NCBI RefSeq assembly: GCF_010727125.1
Contig: NZ_AP022564.1
Span: 3,844,001 to 3,908,000 of the forward strand
Reading direction: 5' to 3'
Source: Mycolicibacter terrae
GTDB lineage: Bacteria > Actinomycetota > Actinomycetes > Mycobacteriales > Mycobacteriaceae
Length of the DNA stretch: 64,000 bases
Below, one piece after another: positions 15,770 to 24,903 of the stretch. Below the pieces are notes generated by a model. The model searched no databases and was not told where the DNA came from. It saw nothing but the letters and a program-made list of their open reading frames with translations. Position 1 is the stretch's first letter. Every line of letters begins with the position of its first letter. A program made the position numbers and the translations under genes.

Positions 15770-18057
15770 TGGCAAGCGACGATTCAGACCTCGGTGACGC
15801 CGACGGGCGGCTCGAGCCGCACGGCGAGCCCGACGACTTCGAGGGCCCGGTCACCCAGCGCGCGGACGTGCTGGCCGAATCGTCGTCGGTGCGACGTCCG
15901 ATGTCGACCCAGGCGATCTTCCGCCCCCGTGAGGGTTTGACCTCGGCAGCTTCCGACGACGACGAATCCCGCGACGCGACGGTGGTGCGCACCGTCGCTC
16001 CGCGGCGGCGCCTGGGCGGCGGGCTGGTGGAGATCCCGCGGGTTCCCGAGATCAACCCGCTCGAGGCGCTGATGGCCGATCCGGTCGTCGCCGAGTCCAA
16101 GCGTTTCTGCTGGAACTGTGGCCGGCCGGTGGGACGTTCCGGTCCGGACGACTCCGAAACAAAACGAGCCACCTCGGAAGGCTGGTGCCCGCACTGCGGT
16201 AGCCCGTATTCTTTTCTGCCGCAACTCAAACCCGGAGACATGGTGGCCGGGCAGTACGAGATCAAGGGTTGTGTGGCACACGGTGGCCTGGGCTGGGTCT
16301 ACCTGGCGGTCGACCACAACGTCAACGAGCGCCCGGTGGTTCTCAAAGGCCTGGTGCACTCCGGCGACGCCGAGGCGCAGGCCATCGCGATGGCCGAGCG
16401 CCAGTTCCTCGCCGAGGTGACCCACCCGTCGATCGTGAAGATCTTCAACTTCGTCCAGCACCCGGATTCCCACGGGGACCCGGTCGGCTACATCGTGATG
16501 GAGTACGTCGGCGGGCAGTCACTCAAACAGCGCCGCGGCAGCCGGCTGCCGGTAGCACAGGCCATCGCCTACATGCTGGAGATCTTGCCCGCGCTGGGCT
16601 ACCTGCACTCCCTCGGCCTGGTCTACAACGACCTGAAGCCGGAGAACATCGTGCTGACCGAGGAGCAGCTGAAGCTGATCGACCTCGGCGCGGTGGCGCG
16701 CATCAACTCGTTCGGCTACCTCTACGGCACACCGGGTTACCAGGCGCCGGACATCGTCCGAACCGGACCGACCGTGGCCACCGACATCTACACGGTGGGC
16801 CGAACCCTGGCCGCGCTGACGCTGAAGCTACGCACCCGTGATGGCCGCTACGTCGAAGGCCTACCCGACGACGACCCGGTTCTGAAGAAATACGACTCCT
16901 ACCGCCGGTTGCTGCGCCGCGCCATCGACCCGGATCCGCGGCGCCGGTTCACCTCCGCGGAGGAGATGTCCGCGCAGCTGATGGGGGTGCTGCGCGAGGT
17001 GGTCGCCGAGGACACCGGCATCCCGCGGCCCGGCCTGTCGACGGTGTTCACCCGGTCGCGGTCGACATTCGGCGAGCACCTGCTGGTCGCGCATACCGAC
17101 GTCTACCTGGACGGGCATGTGCACTCGCAGAACCTGACCGCCCGCGAGATCGTCACCGCACTGCAGGTGCCGCTGATCGACCCGGGCGACGTCGCCGCCC
17201 CGCTGTTGACGTCGATGGAGCTGAGCGAACCGGTGCAGACGCTGGATTCGCTGCGCGCGGTGCGCAACAGCGCGCTGGAATCCGAAGGTATCGACCTGTC
17301 GGAGTCCATCGGGCTGCCGTTGATGGAGGTGCGCGCCCTGCTGGACCTGGGCAACGTCACCAAGGCCATGAGCAAGCTCGACGAACTCGCCGAGCAGGTC
17401 GGTTGGCGATGGCGGCTGGTCTGGTTCCGGGGCGTGGCCGAGTTGCTCACCGGCGACTATGAGGCGGCGCGCAAGGACTTCACCGAGGTGCTCGACATGT
17501 TCCCGGGTGAACTGGCGCCGAAGATGGCGCTGGCCGCCACCGCCGAGCTGGCCGGCACCGAAGACGAACGCGACTTCTACGAGACGGTGTGGCGCACCGA
17601 TGACAGTGTGATCTCGGCCGCGTTCGGCCTGGCGCGCGCTCTTTCGGTCGAGGGCGACCGCACCGCGGCGGTCCGAACCCTTGACGAAGTGCCCGCCACC
17701 TCAAGGCATTTCACCACCGCCCGGCTGACCAGCGCGGTGACGTTGCTGTCCGGGCGGTCGACGAATGAGATCACCGAGGCCCAGATCCGCGACGCCGCCC
17801 GCCGGGTGGAGGCGCTGCCGGAGACTGAACCGCGGGTGTTGCAGATCCGGGCGCTGGTGCTGGGTGCGGCGATGGACTGGCTGACCGAGCACGAGGCCAG
17901 CACCAACCACATCCTCGGGTTCCCGTTCACCGAACACGGGCTGCGGCTGGGAGTGGAGACGGCGCTGCGGGCCCTGGCCCGGCTGGCGCCGACCCAGGCG
18001 CACCGCTACGCGCTGGTCGACATGGCCAACGCGGTGCGGCCGATGAGCACGTTCTGA
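15769..18057 (+). CDS. pknG: Serine/threonine protein kinase PknG
   Basis: This is the soluble Ser/Thr kinase that phosphorylates GarA and controls glutamate metabolism; in pathogens it also affects phagosome maturation (known). The 762-residue protein has a disordered N-terminus with Thr/Ser candidates for autophosphorylation. A rubredoxin-like metal site follows (C114-x2-C117 and C140-x2-C143). The kinase domain has lysine K193 (VVLKGL), a YNDLKPEN catalytic loop and an LIDLG metal site. A C-terminal TPR domain extends from about residue 420. The catalytic loop lacks the Arg of HRD, as usual in PknG. The start ATG overlaps the glnH TGA. The gene ends 6 nt before convergent fgd1; the pta and ackA genes that lie here in M. 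tuberculosis are absent. Confidence 0.97.
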   Translation: MASDDSDLGDADGRLEPHGEPDDFEGPVTQRADVLAESSSVRRPMSTQAIFRPREGLTSAASDDDESRDATVVRTVAPRRRLGGGLVEIPRVPEINPLEALMADPVVAESKRFCWNCGRPVGRSGPDDSETKRATSEGWCPHCGSPYSFLPQLKPGDMVAGQYEIKGCVAHGGLGWVYLAVDHNVNERPVVLKGLVHSGDAEAQAIAMAERQFLAEVTHPSIVKIFNFVQHPDSHGDPVGYIVMEYVGGQSLKQRRGSRLPVAQAIAYMLEILPALGYLHSLGLVYNDLKPENIVLTEEQLKLIDLGAVARINSFGYLYGTPGYQAPDIVRTGPTVATDIYTVGRTLAALTLKLRTRDGRYVEGLPDDDPVLKKYDSYRRLLRRAIDPDPRRRFTSAEEMSAQLMGVLREVVAEDTGIPRPGLSTVFTRSRSTFGEHLLVAHTDVYLDGHVHSQNLTAREIVTALQVPLIDPGDVAAPLLTSMELSEPVQTLDSLRAVRNSALESEGIDLSESIGLPLMEVRALLDLGNVTKAMSKLDELAEQVGWRWRLVWFRGVAELLTGDYEAARKDFTEVLDMFPGELAPKMALAATAELAGTEDERDFYETVWRTDDSVISAAFGLARALSVEGDRTAAVRTLDEVPATSRHFTTARLTSAVTLLSGRSTNEITEAQIRDAARRVEALPETEPRVLQIRALVLGAAMDWLTEHEASTNHILGFPFTEHGLRLGVETALRALARLAPTQAHRYALVDMANAVRPMSTF

Positions 18058-18063
18058 CGCCGG

Positions 18064-19074
18064 TCAGCCCAGCCGACGCAGCCGCGGCTCCAAGTCGGTC
18101 TTGAACAGTTGCAGGAAACGCCGCTGGTCGTGGCCGGGGGCGTGGAACACCAGGTGGTTCAGGCCCCACTTGACGTACTGGCCGACCTGTTCCACCGCCT
18201 GGTCGGGATCCGAGGCGACGATCCAGCGCTTGGCGATCTGCTCGATCGGGAGCGCGTCGGCCGCCTTCTCCATCTCGATCGGGTCGTCGATGGAGTGCTT
18301 CTGCTCGGCGGTCAGCGACAGCGGCGCCCAGAACCGGGTGTTGTTCAGCGCCAGGTCGGGATCCGGGTCGTAGGAGATCTTGATCTCGATCATCTTGTCG
18401 ATGCCGTCGGCGTTCCGCTCGGCCGCGGCCGCGCCCTCCAGCACGGCCGGCATCAGCTTCTCGGTGTAGAGCTCCTCGCCCTTGCCTGAGGTGCAGATGA
18501 ACCCGTCGCCGGCCCGCCCGGCGTACTTGGCCACCGCCGGCCCACCGGCCGCGATGTAGACCGGCACGCCGCCGTCGGGCACGTCGTAGATCGAGGCGCC
18601 CTTGAGCGTGTAGTAGTCGCCGTCGAAATCCACCCGATCGCCGCGCCACAGCTCGCGCATCAGCCGCACCGACTCGCGCAGCCGGGCGAACCGCTCCTTG
18701 AACTCGGGCCACTGCCCGGTGAAGCCGGTGGCGATCTCGTTCAGCGCCTCCCCGGTGCCCACCCCGAGGAAGACCCGCTGTGGATACAGGCAGCTCATGG
18801 TGGCGAAGGCCTGCGCGACGACGGCCGGGTTGTAGCGGAACGTCGGGGTCAGCACGGAGGTGCCCAGCTGGATCTTCTCGGTGCGTTCCCCGACGGCGGT
18901 CATCCAGGCCAGCGAAAACGGGGCGTGCCCGCCTTCGTGGCGCCAGGGCTGGAAGTGGTCGCTGACGGTGGCGCTGTCCATGCCGTGCGCCTCCGCGGCA
19001 ACACCGAGCTCCACCAGTTCTCGCGGCCCGAACTGCTCCGCCGACGCCTTGTATCCGAGTTTGAGTTCCGCCAT
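18064..19074 (-). CDS. fgd1: F420-dependent glucose-6-phosphate dehydrogenase
   Basis: Fgd1 oxidises glucose-6-phosphate to 6-phosphogluconolactone and reduces coenzyme F420. It supplies F420H2 for redox reactions, including activation of nitroimidazoles. The product is 336 residues, exactly the family length, when started at the ATG at 19074 (MAELKLGYKASAEQ) with AAAGGTGGA just upstream. Family signatures include ATVSDHFQPW, LGTSVLTPTFRYNP, FLGVGTGEALNE and YIAAGGPAVAKYAG. It is a luciferase-like TIM barrel and cytoplasmic. The upstream in-frame extension is rejected because it crosses the divergent gene's promoter. Confidence 0.97.
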   Translation of the reverse strand: MAELKLGYKASAEQFGPRELVELGVAAEAHGMDSATVSDHFQPWRHEGGHAPFSLAWMTAVGERTEKIQLGTSVLTPTFRYNPAVVAQAFATMSCLYPQRVFLGVGTGEALNEIATGFTGQWPEFKERFARLRESVRLMRELWRGDRVDFDGDYYTLKGASIYDVPDGGVPVYIAAGGPAVAKYAGRAGDGFICTSGKGEELYTEKLMPAVLEGAAAAERNADGIDKMIEIKISYDPDPDLALNNTRFWAPLSLTAEQKHSIDDPIEMEKAADALPIEQIAKRWIVASDPDQAVEQVGQYVKWGLNHLVFHAPGHDQRRFLQLFKTDLEPRLRRLG

Positions 19075-19104
19075 TCCACCTTTTCTACTCTCCCGCGCTC
19101 TTCC

Positions 19105-19110
19105 TAGACT
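19105..19110 (+). promoter_or_regulatory. -10 element, leaderless metallo-beta-lactamase-fold gene
   Basis: TAGACT lies 7 nt before the ATG at 19118 in the 43-nt region between divergent genes. Confidence 0.5.
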
Positions 19111-19117
19111 CACGGGC

Positions 19118-19873
19118 ATGGGTGAGAGGCTGGTCGAGGTCGTTCCGGTGAGCGAGCGGGTCCACCTGGCCCGCGGTGAGGCGGTCAACTGGCTAGTGGT
19201 CACCGATGACACCGGTGTGCTGCTGATCGACGCCGGCTACCCCGGCGACCGCACCGACGTGCTGGCCTCACTGGGCGCGTTGGGCTATCACGCCGCCGAT
19301 GTGCGTGCGGTGCTGCTCACCCACGCCCACGTCGACCATTTCGGTGCCGCGATCTGGCTCGCCAAAACGTACGGGACACCGGTCTACTGCCACGCCGACG
19401 AGGTGGGACACGCCAAGCGCGAGTACCTGGAGCAGGCTTCGCCGCTGGCGGTGGCTCCGCACCTGTGGCGGCCCAGTTGGGCCCGGTGGAGCGCGCACGT
19501 CCTGCGCAACGGCGGCCTGAACCGGGAGGGCATCCCCTCCGCTCGGCCGCTGACCGGGGACATCGCGGCCGGTCTACCCGGCCAGCCGGTGGCCATCCCC
19601 ACGCCGGGCCACACCCGCGGCCACTGCTCCTATCTGGTTGACGGGGTCCTGGCCAGCGGCGACGCCCTGATCACCGGGCACCCGGTGCTGGCGCGCACCG
19701 GACCGCAGCTGCTGCCGGCGCTGTTCAGCCACAGCCAGGACGACTGCATCCGCAGCCTGGCGGCACTGGCGCTGCTGGAGACCGACGTGCTGGCGCCCGG
19801 TCACGGAGACGTCTGGCGCGGCCCGATCCGGGAGGCCGCCGAGGCCGCAATCGACCGAGCGGGCAGGCCCTAA
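19118..19873 (+). CDS. Metallo-beta-lactamase-fold hydrolase (Rv0406c-like)
   Basis: This 251-residue protein has the signature motif THAHVDH (about residue 70) that binds the di-metal centre, followed by the downstream ligands TPGHTRGH (His) and SGDALI (Asp) and a final APGHGD (His). It therefore has a complete active site of the glyoxalase II/beta-lactamase fold. The substrate is unknown. It is divergent from fgd1, as Rv0406c is from fgd1 in M. tuberculosis. The ATG at 19118 is chosen because of the -10 hexamer 7 nt upstream. Confidence 0.88.
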   Translation: MGERLVEVVPVSERVHLARGEAVNWLVVTDDTGVLLIDAGYPGDRTDVLASLGALGYHAADVRAVLLTHAHVDHFGAAIWLAKTYGTPVYCHADEVGHAKREYLEQASPLAVAPHLWRPSWARWSAHVLRNGGLNREGIPSARPLTGDIAAGLPGQPVAIPTPGHTRGHCSYLVDGVLASGDALITGHPVLARTGPQLLPALFSHSQDDCIRSLAALALLETDVLAPGHGDVWRGPIREAAEAAIDRAGRP

Positions 19874-20090
19874 GGTCACGATCTGATAAGTGCTGATCTC
19901 GGAGTTTAAGAGCGGCCTTACCAATCCGATCCTCATTTGCGGCACACCCGGCCCGGATCGACCGGCGAGTGATCGATTTGTTGCCCCAGTGCACATTCGG
20001 CTGCGCTACGGGACACCTGTCGCCCACCGTGGTCGCGCGTACCTTGGGCTCGGGACGGGAATTGCACGCACTAACCGGGAGGAAACATCC

Positions 20091-20498
20091 ATGTCGAAAC
20101 CCCTCGACACCACCATGATTCGGCGATTCGGCCTCGGCGCCGGACTGCTGGGCGCCGCTACCACCACCGTGGTGGCCACTCTGATCGCCGCGCCCGCGGC
20201 GTCGGCGGCACCGGACTGCAGTCCGGCGTCGGTGACCAGCACCGTCGACTCGGTCACCGGTTCGGCTCGGCAGTACCTCAGCGCCCACCCGGGCGCCGAT
20301 GCCGTGGTGAGCCGGGCCATCAGCTCTCCGCGGCCCCAGGCCGCAGCCGATGTGCGCAGCTACTTCACTGCGCACCCGCAGGAGTACTACGAACTGCGCG
20401 GCATCCTGGCGCCGATCGGCGAGACGCAACGGCAGTGCCAGACGACGGTGCTTCCGCCCGAATTGGCCTCCGCCTACGCTGAATTCATGGCGGGATAA
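20091..20498 (+). CDS. Secreted heme-binding (hemophore-like) protein
   Basis: This 135-residue exported protein has a signal peptide (about residues 1-39, cleavage after ASA). The mature part contains two cysteines (APDCSP near the start and QRQCQT near the end). The sequence SARQYLSAHPGADAV and RSYFTAHPQEYYELRGI resembles the small heme-binding Rv0203 family, in which the protein carries heme to membrane transporters. The ATG at 20091 is preceded by an excellent ribosome site (GGGAGGAAA). It is monocistronic, with a strong hairpin after the stop. Family assignment is by pattern, so the heme role is an inference. Confidence 0.75.
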   Translation: MSKPLDTTMIRRFGLGAGLLGAATTTVVATLIAAPAASAAPDCSPASVTSTVDSVTGSARQYLSAHPGADAVVSRAISSPRPQAAADVRSYFTAHPQEYYELRGILAPIGETQRQCQTTVLPPELASAYAEFMAG

Positions 20499-20545
20499 CG
20501 GCGTTGCGTCAGCGGCTCGCCTTCGAGCCGAGCACCCTTGTGACA

Positions 20546-20597
20546 GCTCCTACTGCCCGCAGCCATCTCGTGACCCACTGCTGCGGGCAGTAGGAGC
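20546..20597. terminator. Bidirectional hairpin terminator
   Basis: A perfect 18-bp inverted repeat (GCTCCTACTGCCCGCAGC at 20546-20563 with its complement at 20580-20597) and a 16-nt loop lie between the convergent 20091-20498 and 20623-20952 genes. Confidence 0.75.
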
Positions 20598-20622
20598 GGG
20601 GCCACCGTGAGCGCCGGCCCGA

Positions 20623-20952
20623 TCACGACCTGGGTCTGTTCAGTTGTGCGGGGCAGTAGGCCTTGGCGGCGATCGCCGCGAACTGTGCTGCACCATCCCA
20701 GGTCAGCGCGGCGTTGTCGCTCTGCAGTTCTCTGACGACCTGCAACCCGGATTCCCCGTTGTCGATCAGCCCGCAGACCGTCCGGGCGGCCGCGATCGCC
20801 TGCCCTTCGCTGGCGAACGTAATACCCGACTGTCGAAGCGAGGCAAGGAAAGCCTGGTCGTTGTCGGCACCGTCGGGATCTGCCTGAGCTGCAGCGGCTC
20901 CGGTGATCGAGCACGCCAGGCCCACCGCCACGAGGAACTTCTTCGCGATCAT
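20623..20952 (-). CDS. DUF732-family secreted small protein
   Basis: This 109-residue protein has a signal peptide (cleavage near AQADPDG) and a mature part typical of mycobacterial DUF732 proteins: DNDQAFLASLRQSGI, AIAAARTVCGLIDNG and FAAIAAKAYCPAQL, with two conserved cysteines likely to form a disulfide. The function of the family is not known. It begins 6 nt after the SbtA-like permease stop on the same strand, so it is probably co-transcribed and may be an accessory of the transport system. Confidence 0.85.
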   Translation of the reverse strand: MIAKKFLVAVGLACSITGAAAAQADPDGADNDQAFLASLRQSGITFASEGQAIAAARTVCGLIDNGESGLQVVRELQSDNAALTWDGAAQFAAIAAKAYCPAQLNRPRS

Positions 20953-20958
20953 CGATGC

Positions 20959-22119
20959 TCACACCCGCGCCAGCATGTGGGCCAGTTCGATGTAGAGCGG
21001 TATGCCGATAGTCACGTTGTAGGAGAAGGTCAGGCCCAGCGACGCGGCCAACGGCAGGCTCGGACTGGCTTCGGGAATGGCCAGCCGCTGGATCGCGGGA
21101 ACCGCGATATACGACGCTGCACCGCAGAGCACCGCGAAGAGCACGTAGGTTCCGGTCTCCAGGGGGAACCCGGTGAGTTGGGAATACAAGCGGGCCACCG
21201 CGATACCGATCGTCGCGAAGAGGTTCGGTGCGAGAACGCCGAACAGGATCAGGCCCCGGCCCGCCGCCTTGAGATCCTTCAGCTTTCGGGACGCGGTGAT
21301 CCCCATCTCCAGCAGGAACAGACACAGCGCCCCTTGGAACGCCGTCAAGAAGACCGGGTCGTCGACAGCGGTGACCTTCTGCCCCTGCAGGCCGCTGATG
21401 AATCCGATCGCTATGCCGCCCATGAGCAGGCACAGTCCAGGATTGAGAAACACTTCGCGAAGCATCGCGCCGGAGAGGAGAGATTCCTTTCTCGGAGACT
21501 CCGGAAGGTCCTCGAGTGTCACGGAACCGCCGGAGTCCGTGTCGCTGTGGTGAGCGGCCCGAACCACGGATCCGGCCGTCCCGGTGTACCCGATCTCACC
21601 GGGCAGCAGACCGACGGAGTCCATTCCCCTGCGCCGTAGCCGAGCCACCAGGAGTAACGCCACCAGGCAGCCGGGAATCTCCATGATCGCCAGCATCACC
21701 GGCATATACGAGTCGAAAACAACGCCCGCGGTGGCCAGTACACCGACACACGTGGCGAACGTGCCGGCCGAGTCCGACCCGTAATAGCCGGCGACCGTCG
21801 CCCGGTCGACTGCTCGCATCTTCGTGGTGTGCTTCAGGATGAAGTATGCCAATGCGCCGATGACGAAGTTCAGTACGAATCCGGTCAGCATGAAGCCGAG
21901 AATGCCTCCGAGACTGGACATGTCGACTCCGGCGAGCTCTTCGCCGCCGTGCCAGCCGATGGCCAGCAGCAGATACATCGTCAGCCCGTGGTAGATCGCC
22001 GCCGGAAATTCGAAGGGCACCTTCAGGATCGGCATGAGAAAGCCGAGATAGAAGAACAGCAGTAGCGGCTTGAACAGGTTGTGGGTGAAGTTCTGCCAGA
22101 ACTCCAGAAGCATCTGCAT
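20959..22119 (-). CDS. SbtA-type sodium-dependent bicarbonate permease
   Basis: This 386-residue polytopic membrane protein has about ten hydrophobic segments in two inverted halves. It carries the two SbtA fingerprints: GYYGSDSAGTFAT in the first half, similar to the bicarbonate-site HYGSVSAVTF of cyanobacterial SbtA, and ASYIAVPAIQRLAIPEASPS with FSYNVTIGIPLY in the second half. A hydrophilic central loop (about residues 185-215) separates the halves. The predicted role is Na+-coupled HCO3- uptake, supplying carboxylases. The start is the ATG at 22119 with GGAGAT upstream; an ATG at 22113 is the alternative. It follows two PPE genes on the same strand. Confidence 0.85.
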   Translation of the reverse strand: MQMLLEFWQNFTHNLFKPLLLFFYLGFLMPILKVPFEFPAAIYHGLTMYLLLAIGWHGGEELAGVDMSSLGGILGFMLTGFVLNFVIGALAYFILKHTTKMRAVDRATVAGYYGSDSAGTFATCVGVLATAGVVFDSYMPVMLAIMEIPGCLVALLLVARLRRRGMDSVGLLPGEIGYTGTAGSVVRAAHHSDTDSGGSVTLEDLPESPRKESLLSGAMLREVFLNPGLCLLMGGIAIGFISGLQGQKVTAVDDPVFLTAFQGALCLFLLEMGITASRKLKDLKAAGRGLILFGVLAPNLFATIGIAVARLYSQLTGFPLETGTYVLFAVLCGAASYIAVPAIQRLAIPEASPSLPLAASLGLTFSYNVTIGIPLYIELAHMLARV

Positions 22120-22165
22120 TGAGATCTCCGGTTTCGGAATGCTGTCGGAAGGGGTCGGCCGCGGG

Positions 22166-23470
22166 TCACGTCACGGGTTTGTTGGGCGCCTTGGTCCTGC
22201 TGCCCTTGAGGTGAACGGCATGGATTCCCGGCTTGCGCGACAGCTCGTCGAGCAAGGTGTCCAGCCCGGCCTGGTCGGTATTCCAGTGCTGCACCGAGTC
22301 GGGTTGATGCCGCAGTTTGGCCAGCACCCGGTCGAGCTTGGCGGGGGTCTTGGCGCCCATGCCGGTGGTGACGCGTGTCCGTCCTGCTGCGGCGACGAGC
22401 CGGGGCGCCGCACTGCCGAGGGCCCCACCGGTCATGGCACCGAGCGCCATCTGGCTCGCCAGGCCCCCGGAAATGGCTGCGGGGGCCCCGGTCCCGCCGG
22501 CGCTCGGTATCGCGCCGACCGCCAGCCGGATCGCCGGGCTCTGTCCGGCCCACACCGGCGGGACAGACAGTGACCCGACCAGATCGGCTTCGCCCATTCC
22601 GGCCGACACCGCAGCGGCGAGTCCACCGGACGGCGGCAGCGCGAGTCCCGCCCCCATCCGGGTCGCCGGGATCTCGACGAGCGCACGTCCGAGTGGCGGG
22701 GCGAACTTCAGAAAGTTCTGAATGGGGAAGTTGGTGAGCAGGGAGACGTCGTTGAACTGGGTGGTAAAGCCAAGGGGGACCTTGACAGCCGAGTACAACG
22801 CCGAGAACGTCGAGCCGGCGTCCGATGAGCCGGTGAGGCTGTTCAGCAGGTTGTTGAAGAACGCGGTGTACTGGGTCGCGAGGTCGGCACCGGCCTGCAG
22901 GATGGGGTTGGCAGCCGCGGTCGACGCGGCGACCGGCGCGTTCCCGGTGGTGGTCTGTGGCGGTTCGGTGAAGGCGCTGATCTTCGTGGCGGCCGCCGCC
23001 GACACGGCATAGCTCTGCATGACCGTCGCATCCTGGGCCCACATCTCCATGTACTGAGCTTCGGTAGCGGCGATCGCCGCGGTGTTCTGGCCGACCAGGT
23101 TCGTCGCCAGTAGTGACATCAATTGAGTGCGGTTGGCCGCCACCACTTCCGGTGGCACGACGGCGGCAAAGGCGGTTTCGTAGGCGACCGCGGCGGCCTG
23201 CGCCTGCGCGGCCGCCTCCGCGGCCTGCGCCGAGGTGACCGACAGCCACGCCGCATAGGGTGCCGCCGCGGCCGCCATCGACTCGGCCGACGGGCCGGCC
23301 CATGATTCAGCGGTCAGTTCCGCCACCACCGCGGCGTAGTCGGCTGCTGCAGAATGCAATTCACCGGCCAGCCGCTCCCATGATGTCGCCGCCGCCCGCA
23401 GCGGTCCGGACCCCGGGCCGGTGTAGATGTTTCCCGAGTTGGTCTCCGGCGGTAACCAAGAAAAGTACAT
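22166..23470 (-). CDS. PPE family protein, SVP subfamily
   Basis: This 434-residue protein starts MYFSWLPPETNSG, a typical PPE start with the PP pair. The helical PPE domain (about residues 1-175) includes ESWAGPSAESM, the WxG-type turn. The C-terminal region carries the PPE-SVP signature GSLSVPPVW. The start at 23470 has GGGAGAGG just upstream. PPE proteins are exported by ESX systems, usually as PE/PPE dimers, and several form outer-membrane uptake channels. No PE gene lies beside it. The tail contains a small basic segment (KLDRVLAKLRHQ, LKGSRTKAPNK). The gene sits 46 nt upstream of the SbtA permease. Confidence 0.93.
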   Translation of the reverse strand: MYFSWLPPETNSGNIYTGPGSGPLRAAATSWERLAGELHSAAADYAAVVAELTAESWAGPSAESMAAAAAPYAAWLSVTSAQAAEAAAQAQAAAVAYETAFAAVVPPEVVAANRTQLMSLLATNLVGQNTAAIAATEAQYMEMWAQDATVMQSYAVSAAAATKISAFTEPPQTTTGNAPVAASTAAANPILQAGADLATQYTAFFNNLLNSLTGSSDAGSTFSALYSAVKVPLGFTTQFNDVSLLTNFPIQNFLKFAPPLGRALVEIPATRMGAGLALPPSGGLAAAVSAGMGEADLVGSLSVPPVWAGQSPAIRLAVGAIPSAGGTGAPAAISGGLASQMALGAMTGGALGSAAPRLVAAAGRTRVTTGMGAKTPAKLDRVLAKLRHQPDSVQHWNTDQAGLDTLLDELSRKPGIHAVHLKGSRTKAPNKPVT

Positions 23471-23531
23471 TCGCCTCTCCCTCATCTGGTGACGCGCGAC
23501 CGCAACACGCGGGCTGGGCTACGAGCCGGGT

Positions 23532-24800
23532 TCATTCGTCGTCCAGCGCCGGGATCACCACGATGGTGGCCGCCGCAGGGTCCGCCTCACCGGCAACGGC
23601 GCCGACGACATCGGCGCCGACTCCGCAGCCGGCGGCACGGCTCATCGTCGCGCCGACGGTCCGGCCGGTGGTGGCCCCCATGGCACGTCCCGCCAGGCTG
23701 GCCAAGGCCATCTGACCGAACATGGTGTCCTCGGCGGCGAACGCGGCTACCGGAGCGGCCGCACTGGCCGGCATTGTCAACACCACCGGTTGGGTCACCG
23801 GCGCGGACGTGGCCCATGCCGTGGGTACCGACAGCTTTCCGACCAGCGCCGCCCGGCCGAGGGTGCCGGTCACCGGCCCCCCACCGAGCCCTGCCGCCGG
23901 AATGACGTCGTTCGCCAAGGACGACAAGGGCGTCAACGCGCCGGTGATGGCTTTCGGCCCGGCCAGGTAGGAGGTGGCCCCCATCGCATTGATAGGCCAG
24001 CTCCAGATCTGCCCGAAGGCCAGCAACGGCCCGCCCGGGATGGACGTCCATCCCAACAGTGGGCTGTACGCACCGGTCAGGGTGGACATGATGGTGTTCC
24101 AGTTGGCCAGATCGGTGCCGAGGCCTCCCGGCAATGTGGCTCCGGCCGGATTCGCCGACAGCGATTGCAGCGCACTCGGCAGCATTTTCAGCGCCTGGGA
24201 GATCTGTTGTCCGACTGCGCTTCCCGATCCAGCGGTGGCCTGCGCGGTCGCAGCCGCCTGATCGGCGACGCCGGCCGGGTCGGTGGTGGGCGGCGGCTCG
24301 GTGAACGGCATCAGCCGGGTAGCTGCCGCCGAGGCACCGGCGTAGCCGTACATGGTTGCGGCATCCTGAGCCCACATCTGTGCGTAATGCGCCTCCGTGG
24401 CAGCGATCGCCGGGGTGTTGAGCCCCAGAATGTTCGTCGCGATCAGCGTCATCAGCAGGCTGCGGTTCGCAGCGATCACCGGCGGTGGAACGGTCGCAGC
24501 GAAGGCCCCCTCGTAGGCCGCGGCGGCCGCGGCCGCCTGCGCTCCCGCCTGTTCGGCCTGGCCGGCGAGCCCGCTCATCCACTCGACGTACGGCGCAGCC
24601 GCCACCGACATGGCCTCCGCGGACGACCCGTGCCAGTCAGCCGACAGGTCCGATAGGACTGCACCGTATCCCGCTGCCGCCGAGTGCAACTCGGCAGCAA
24701 GTTCGCTCCACGCGGATGCCGCGGACAGCAACGGGCCCGGGCCGGCCCCTGAATACATCAGGCCGGAGTTCACCTCCGGCGGCAATGCCCCGAAATCCAT
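23532..24800 (-). CDS. PPE family protein, SVP subfamily
   Basis: This 422-residue protein begins MDFGALPPEVNSG with the PPE domain over residues 1-175 (SADWHGSSAEAM as the WxG turn). The middle is hydrophobic, the SVP signature is GKLSVPTAW, and the tail is Gly/Ala-rich. The ATG at 24800 is chosen because the PPE motif must lie at the N-terminus and AAAAGG precedes it; an upstream in-frame start is rejected. It is 61 nt upstream of the second PPE gene on the same strand. Because PPE proteins normally need a PE partner, a trans-encoded PE or a PPE-PPE arrangement is implied. Confidence 0.92.
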   Translation of the reverse strand: MDFGALPPEVNSGLMYSGAGPGPLLSAASAWSELAAELHSAAAGYGAVLSDLSADWHGSSAEAMSVAAAPYVEWMSGLAGQAEQAGAQAAAAAAAYEGAFAATVPPPVIAANRSLLMTLIATNILGLNTPAIAATEAHYAQMWAQDAATMYGYAGASAAATRLMPFTEPPPTTDPAGVADQAAATAQATAGSGSAVGQQISQALKMLPSALQSLSANPAGATLPGGLGTDLANWNTIMSTLTGAYSPLLGWTSIPGGPLLAFGQIWSWPINAMGATSYLAGPKAITGALTPLSSLANDVIPAAGLGGGPVTGTLGRAALVGKLSVPTAWATSAPVTQPVVLTMPASAAAPVAAFAAEDTMFGQMALASLAGRAMGATTGRTVGATMSRAAGCGVGADVVGAVAGEADPAAATIVVIPALDDE

Positions 24801-24903
24801 ATTCACCCAACCTTTTCCAAGCGTCTGAAGAGATGCTGTAGCACCAGCGGTGAGCCACGAAGAACCGAGCGCCGGCACGGCTCACCGGGATTGCCAGTTG
24901 CGG

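Noticed and set aside
19890..20090. 67-codon N-terminal extension of the hemophore-like protein
   Set aside because: It would bury the signal peptide, and GGGAGGAAA clearly marks the ATG at 20091.
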